Shown here: positions 5,110 to 7,802 of the stretch, one piece after another
Numbering within the stretch: position 1 is the stretch's first letter
Layout: the number at the start of each line of letters is the position of its first letter
Origin: Candidatus Omnitrophota bacterium
Lineage (GTDB): Bacteria; Omnitrophota; Gorgyraeia; Gygaellales; Profunditerraquicolaceae
Assembly: GCA_028717045.1 (NCBI GenBank)
Contig: JAQUON010000069.1
Location: 1 to 7,802, forward strand
Length of the DNA: 7,802 bases
Reading direction: 5' to 3'
The notes under the pieces: model-generated
Seen by the model: the letters and a program-made list of their open reading frames with translations, nothing else
Databases searched by the model: none
Told to the model about the DNA's origin: nothing
Program-made: the position numbers and the translations under genes

Positions 5110-6135
5110 TTATTTCGGGTATTTCGCATGCTGTTCCTCGATCTCACCTACGATCTCCTCTAAAAGGTCTTCCAGCGTAACTAGACCGTGCGTCTTTTTC
5201 TGCTCATCCACTACGATAGCAATCTGGATTTTTTCCGATTGAAACTTCCTCAACAGCTCATTCACCTTAAGCGTAAGGGGCACGTAATAAGGCTGATGCA
5301 ATAAATCTTGAAGGAGGAACAACCCTTTGTCGCGCAGGATATAAAGCAGGTCGTGCGCATGGAGTATCCCGACGATAGAATCAAGGTTGCCCGCGTACAC
5401 AGGCAGCCTCGCATGGCCCTCTTCGATAAACACGTTTAAAACCTCATCCGCGCTCATATTCACGTTTAATGCGACCATTTTTTCTTTCGGCACCATCACA
5501 TCGCCGACCTTGATATCGCCGAATTCAAAAATGCGGTAGAGCAGCTTGCGTTCTTCGTCGCTTAAGACCCCCTCTTCCTTTCCGATCTCTATCATCATCC
5601 TGATCTCTTCTTCCGTGATTAAGGGAGAACGCTTGGCGGGGGCAATATTGAGAAGGCGAAGAATAAAATTACTGGTAGCGGTAAATACGATGATAAGCGG
5701 ATGGAATATCTTAATAAACGCCTCCATCAGGGGCGAGGTCAAAAGGGCGATTTTCTCTGTATGCTTGGTAGCCAGGATCTTTGGGGTAATCTCGCAAAGG
5801 ATCAGTATGAAAAAGGTTGAGGCAAAAGTAGACACGATGACACCCCAACGGTAACCCAAGAGCTGCACGAGTATGCCGGTGGCAATTGCCGATATGGCAA
5901 TATTGACAAAATCGTTCCCGATTAAAATTGCTGCGATGAATTTATCCAGCTTAGTAACAAGCCGCTGAATGCTCTGGGCGCGCCGCAGCCCTTTATTTAC
6001 CATATGGCGCAGCCGTATCTTGCTTAAGCCTATGACCGCTGTTTCTGAGGCGGAAAAGAAAAATGAAATAAGCGCCAGAAAGAGCATAAATAAGAGGGTA
6101 ATCGGCAACGATATAAAAACTTCAGCTGTGTTCAT
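5110..6135 (-). CDS. CorC/HlyC-like membrane protein: CNNM (DUF21) domain plus CBS pair, no C-terminal CorC_HlyC domain
   Basis: A 341-residue inner-membrane protein of the CNNM family, linked to Mg2+ (and possibly Co2+) efflux and still often annotated 'hemolysin'. The N-terminal half has about four hydrophobic segments (roughly 8-29, 65-91, 97-114, 138-163), with the family motifs SASETA (28-33), LIGNDFVNIA (71-80) and CEITPKILA (114-122). Then come TEEEIRMMIEIGKEEGVL (174-191), the CBS pair start VGDVMVPKEKM (210-220), GHARLPVY (240-247), and the second CBS ending GLVTLEDLLEEIVGEI (317-332). The protein stops nine residues later, so the roughly 80-residue transporter-associated CorC_HlyC domain of typical 420-430-residue members is absent. 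The ATG overlaps the M16 stop (ATGA) and GAGG lies 6 nt upstream. Confidence 0.92.
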   Translation of the reverse strand: MNTAEVFISLPITLLFMLFLALISFFFSASETAVIGLSKIRLRHMVNKGLRRAQSIQRLVTKLDKFIAAILIGNDFVNIAISAIATGILVQLLGYRWGVIVSTFASTFFILILCEITPKILATKHTEKIALLTSPLMEAFIKIFHPLIIVFTATSNFILRLLNIAPAKRSPLITEEEIRMMIEIGKEEGVLSDEERKLLYRIFEFGDIKVGDVMVPKEKMVALNVNMSADEVLNVFIEEGHARLPVYAGNLDSIVGILHAHDLLYILRDKGLFLLQDLLHQPYYVPLTLKVNELLRKFQSEKIQIAIVVDEQKKTHGLVTLEDLLEEIVGEIEEQHAKYPK

Positions 6136-7400
6136 TGTATCCTCAAGATGGCCTCGATATCCTCTGAGCTTTCTTTCACCGGCCCGATAACCGCCAGATT
6201 AAGTTTTTCTTCCCTGAAAATAAAACGCGCCGCTTCGCGCACATCGCTGGCTTTAATGCGCCTGACCTCTTTTATGATCCCCTCTAGGGTATATACCTTA
6301 TCCTGCGTAATGGCTGATTCGCCAATCCAAAGCATATGGTCAAGGGTATCTTCAAGTGCCAATTCCAGCTGCCCTAAATAAAAATCTTTTGCACGCATAA
6401 GCTCGCTTGCCTTGACTTGCGTTGACCTGATTGTATGTAATTCTGCCAGGATCACGGAAAGTGCCTCTTTAAGCTTTAAGGCATCAATGCCTGCATGGAT
6501 CACAAACGCGCCCGTATCTTCAAAGCGTTTAACCTGAGAGCCTATCTCATACGCTAAGCCCCTCTTTTCTCTCAGTTCGTTGAAAAGGCGGCTTGACATA
6601 TTAGCGCCCAGCAGTATGTGCAATAAATCCACCACAAACCTTAAAGGGTGCGTCCGACTGACGCCGTGAAACCCCAACGCAAGGTGCGTCTGCTCGGTAT
6701 CTTTACGCAACAGGTCTACCCCGGGCTTTTGCTGGTTCTCTTGAGCCTTGGCAAAACCGGTTACGGCTTTTTTTTCAAGGCCGCCGAACCTATCCCGCGC
6801 ATACCGCATGACTGACCCGTAGTTAAAAGAGCCGGCAACGCTTAAAAGGATGTTTTCTGCCGTATAGTACGTTTCTTTATATGCGCATATATCCTCCCTT
6901 AGTATAGCGCGTACCGACTCTTCGTTCCCCGCAATGCTCATGCCCAAGGGCTGATCTGGCCATAAAAGCCTGTCAAGTAAATCGTATACGTAATACTGGG
7001 GTAAATCCTTGTACATCTTTATCTCTTCTAAAATCACGGCCCTTTCTTTCTTGATTTCTTCGCTCGGCAGCAGAGGAAATAATACCATATCAGATAATAT
7101 ATCCATTGCTACCGAAAGGTATTGCTTGGGAATCTTTACCAAATAACAGGTAAGCTCTTCGGAGGTAAAGCCGTTCAGCGTCCCGCCTACCCCTTCAATC
7201 GATTCTTTAATCCTGCGGCATGAATAACGCCTGCTTCCTTTAAACAACAGGTGTTCGATGAAATGACTTATCCCTTTAAGGGGAGGCTTCTCGTAGCGGC
7301 CGCCGACTTTTATCCAGATACCAAACGCGACGGATTGCATATGCGCCATAGGCTCGGCAACGATCGAGAGCCCGTTGGAAAGCATTGTTTTCTTATACAT
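6132..7400 (-). CDS. M16-family zinc metallopeptidase (processing-peptidase-like)
   Basis: A 422-residue single-chain M16B peptidase (inverzincin), about the usual length for the two-domain bacterial form. The active-site motif HFIEH is at 46-50 (His46 and His50 zinc ligands, Glu49 base), and Glu126 in VILEEIKMY, 76 residues after His50, is the expected third ligand, so the enzyme looks active. The second domain carries MSSRLFNELREKRGLAYEIGS (268-288), the Arg/Tyr substrate-binding region of the family. Members work as dimers on short or misfolded peptides; there is no signal peptide, so it should be cytoplasmic. The ATG at 7400 overlaps the trpA stop by 8 nt (ATGTATAA) and GGGAG stands 8-9 nt upstream; the 3' end overlaps corC by 4 nt. 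The actual substrate is unknown. Confidence 0.94.
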   Translation of the reverse strand: MYKKTMLSNGLSIVAEPMAHMQSVAFGIWIKVGGRYEKPPLKGISHFIEHLLFKGSRRYSCRRIKESIEGVGGTLNGFTSEELTCYLVKIPKQYLSVAMDILSDMVLFPLLPSEEIKKERAVILEEIKMYKDLPQYYVYDLLDRLLWPDQPLGMSIAGNEESVRAILREDICAYKETYYTAENILLSVAGSFNYGSVMRYARDRFGGLEKKAVTGFAKAQENQQKPGVDLLRKDTEQTHLALGFHGVSRTHPLRFVVDLLHILLGANMSSRLFNELREKRGLAYEIGSQVKRFEDTGAFVIHAGIDALKLKEALSVILAELHTIRSTQVKASELMRAKDFYLGQLELALEDTLDHMLWIGESAITQDKVYTLEGIIKEVRRIKASDVREAARFIFREEKLNLAVIGPVKESSEDIEAILRIQ

Positions 7401-7790
7401 TCTTCAACTCCCGGACAAAGGCGGCCACGCGCTGAACCATATCAGGGCGCGTGAGGTTTTCTTTGATTTTTTTTATGATAGCGCTGCCCACGATGACGCC
7501 ATCGGCAACCCGATACACCTGCCTTACCTGAGAAGCGGCGGATACACCAAAGCCGATGCAGACCGGTTTTGTAGTCATGCGTTTAATGCGGCGTACTCGT
7601 TGCGCTAAGCCTCTGACCATGCTGGTTCTGGGCCCGGTAATGCCTTCCAAGGAAATATAATAAATAAACCCTTTGGCACTGGCTGCAATCGCCTTACTGC
7701 GCGCCGGACTGCTTGTCGGCGAGATAAAAGGTATGATTTCGATACCTGCGCGGCGCGCTACCGCAGCAAATACCTTTCCTTCTTCAAAAG
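7393..7790 (-). CDS. trpA: Tryptophan synthase alpha subunit, C-terminal part
   Basis: The last 132 codons of TrpA, which splits indole-3-glycerol phosphate to indole and glyceraldehyde-3-phosphate and passes indole to TrpB. Family landmarks in order: FEEGKVFAAVARRAG (helix after the DLP-x-EE loop), IPFISPTSSPAR, GFIYYISLEGITG (the Y..S..G.TG loop), KPVCIGFGVS, and ADGVIVGSAIIKKI near the phosphate-binding end. About half of the usual 260-270 residues is missing beyond the right edge. The frame stays open to 7802, but the last 12 bases look like sequencing adapter: they encode LPIS where the family motif calls for a residue such as Pro directly before FEE. The gene ends in an 8-nt overlap with the M16 gene, implying a trp operon that continues into the genes to the left. 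Confidence 0.93.
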
Positions 7791-7802
7791 AGATCGGAAG
7801 AG
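7791..7802. other. Probable Illumina TruSeq adapter remnant at the contig end
   Basis: The final twelve bases, AGATCGGAAGAG, are identical to the first twelve of the TruSeq adapter (AGATCGGAAGAGC...), and they are the last bases of the sequence. Reading trpA inward, the bases just inside the remnant are CT TTT GAA GAA, which with a genuine preceding C would restore Pro-Phe-Glu-Glu of the family's DLP-x-EE loop. The observed bases instead give Leu-Pro-Ile-Ser before Phe-Glu-Glu. The segment should be trimmed. Confidence 0.85.

Noticed and set aside
6132..7400. Inactive (alpha-type) M16 subunit
   Set aside because: HFIEH and the distal Glu126 are all present, so the catalytic zinc site appears complete.

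Overview
The window is about 7.8 kb of compact, mid-GC bacterial chromosome, carrying housekeeping genes only. The gene set (bL28 with a four-cysteine zinc site, a UvrD-type helicase, RecJ, ArgRS, RsfS, a DUF5679-like zinc-ribbon peptide, a CNNM/CBS protein, an M16 peptidase, TrpA) is bacterial. The gene order and the repeat-word intergenic DNA remind me of uncultivated, metagenome-assembled lineages such as Omnitrophota. That placement is inference from memory and was not tested.

Layout: (1) 1-277, minus strand: N-terminal 92 residues of a UvrD/PcrA-like helicase that leaves the window at base 1. (2) 278-822: the only long gene-free stretch. Most of it (about 279-702) is a nested, imperfect palindrome in which at least six layers of unrelated short words pair in mirror order around a CCTGCCTGCC hairpin. 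It is followed by a strong sigma70-type promoter for (3) rpmB (823-1050, plus strand). (4) 1051-7790, minus strand: a tight gene train read from right to left, trpA (C-terminal part) > M16 zinc peptidase > CorC-like CNNM/CBS membrane protein > [123-nt gap with an internal promoter] > DUF5679-like peptide > rsfS > argS > recJ. trpA/M16, M16/corC and argS/recJ overlap by 8, 4 and 4 nt, as expected for translational coupling. recJ and rpmB converge with no base between their stop codons. (5) 7791-7802: twelve bases identical to the start of the Illumina TruSeq adapter, interrupting trpA at its conserved DLP-x-EE motif, so the contig very probably ends in untrimmed adapter.

Functional logic: the right half is the tail of a trp locus fused to membrane/proteolysis genes. 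The internal promoter gives a translation and repair sub-operon (ribosome silencing factor, arginyl-tRNA synthetase, RecJ nuclease). rpmB has its own promoter.

Most noteworthy: the nested palindromic element that ends one base from the helicase start codon; rsfS, whose only start codon consistent with the family N-terminus and with a perfect Shine-Dalgarno is ATA; an ArgRS with departures at both the HIGH and KMSK signatures; a CorC-like protein lacking the usual C-terminal domain; and the adapter remnant. I see no defence system, CRISPR, transposase, tRNA or rRNA.
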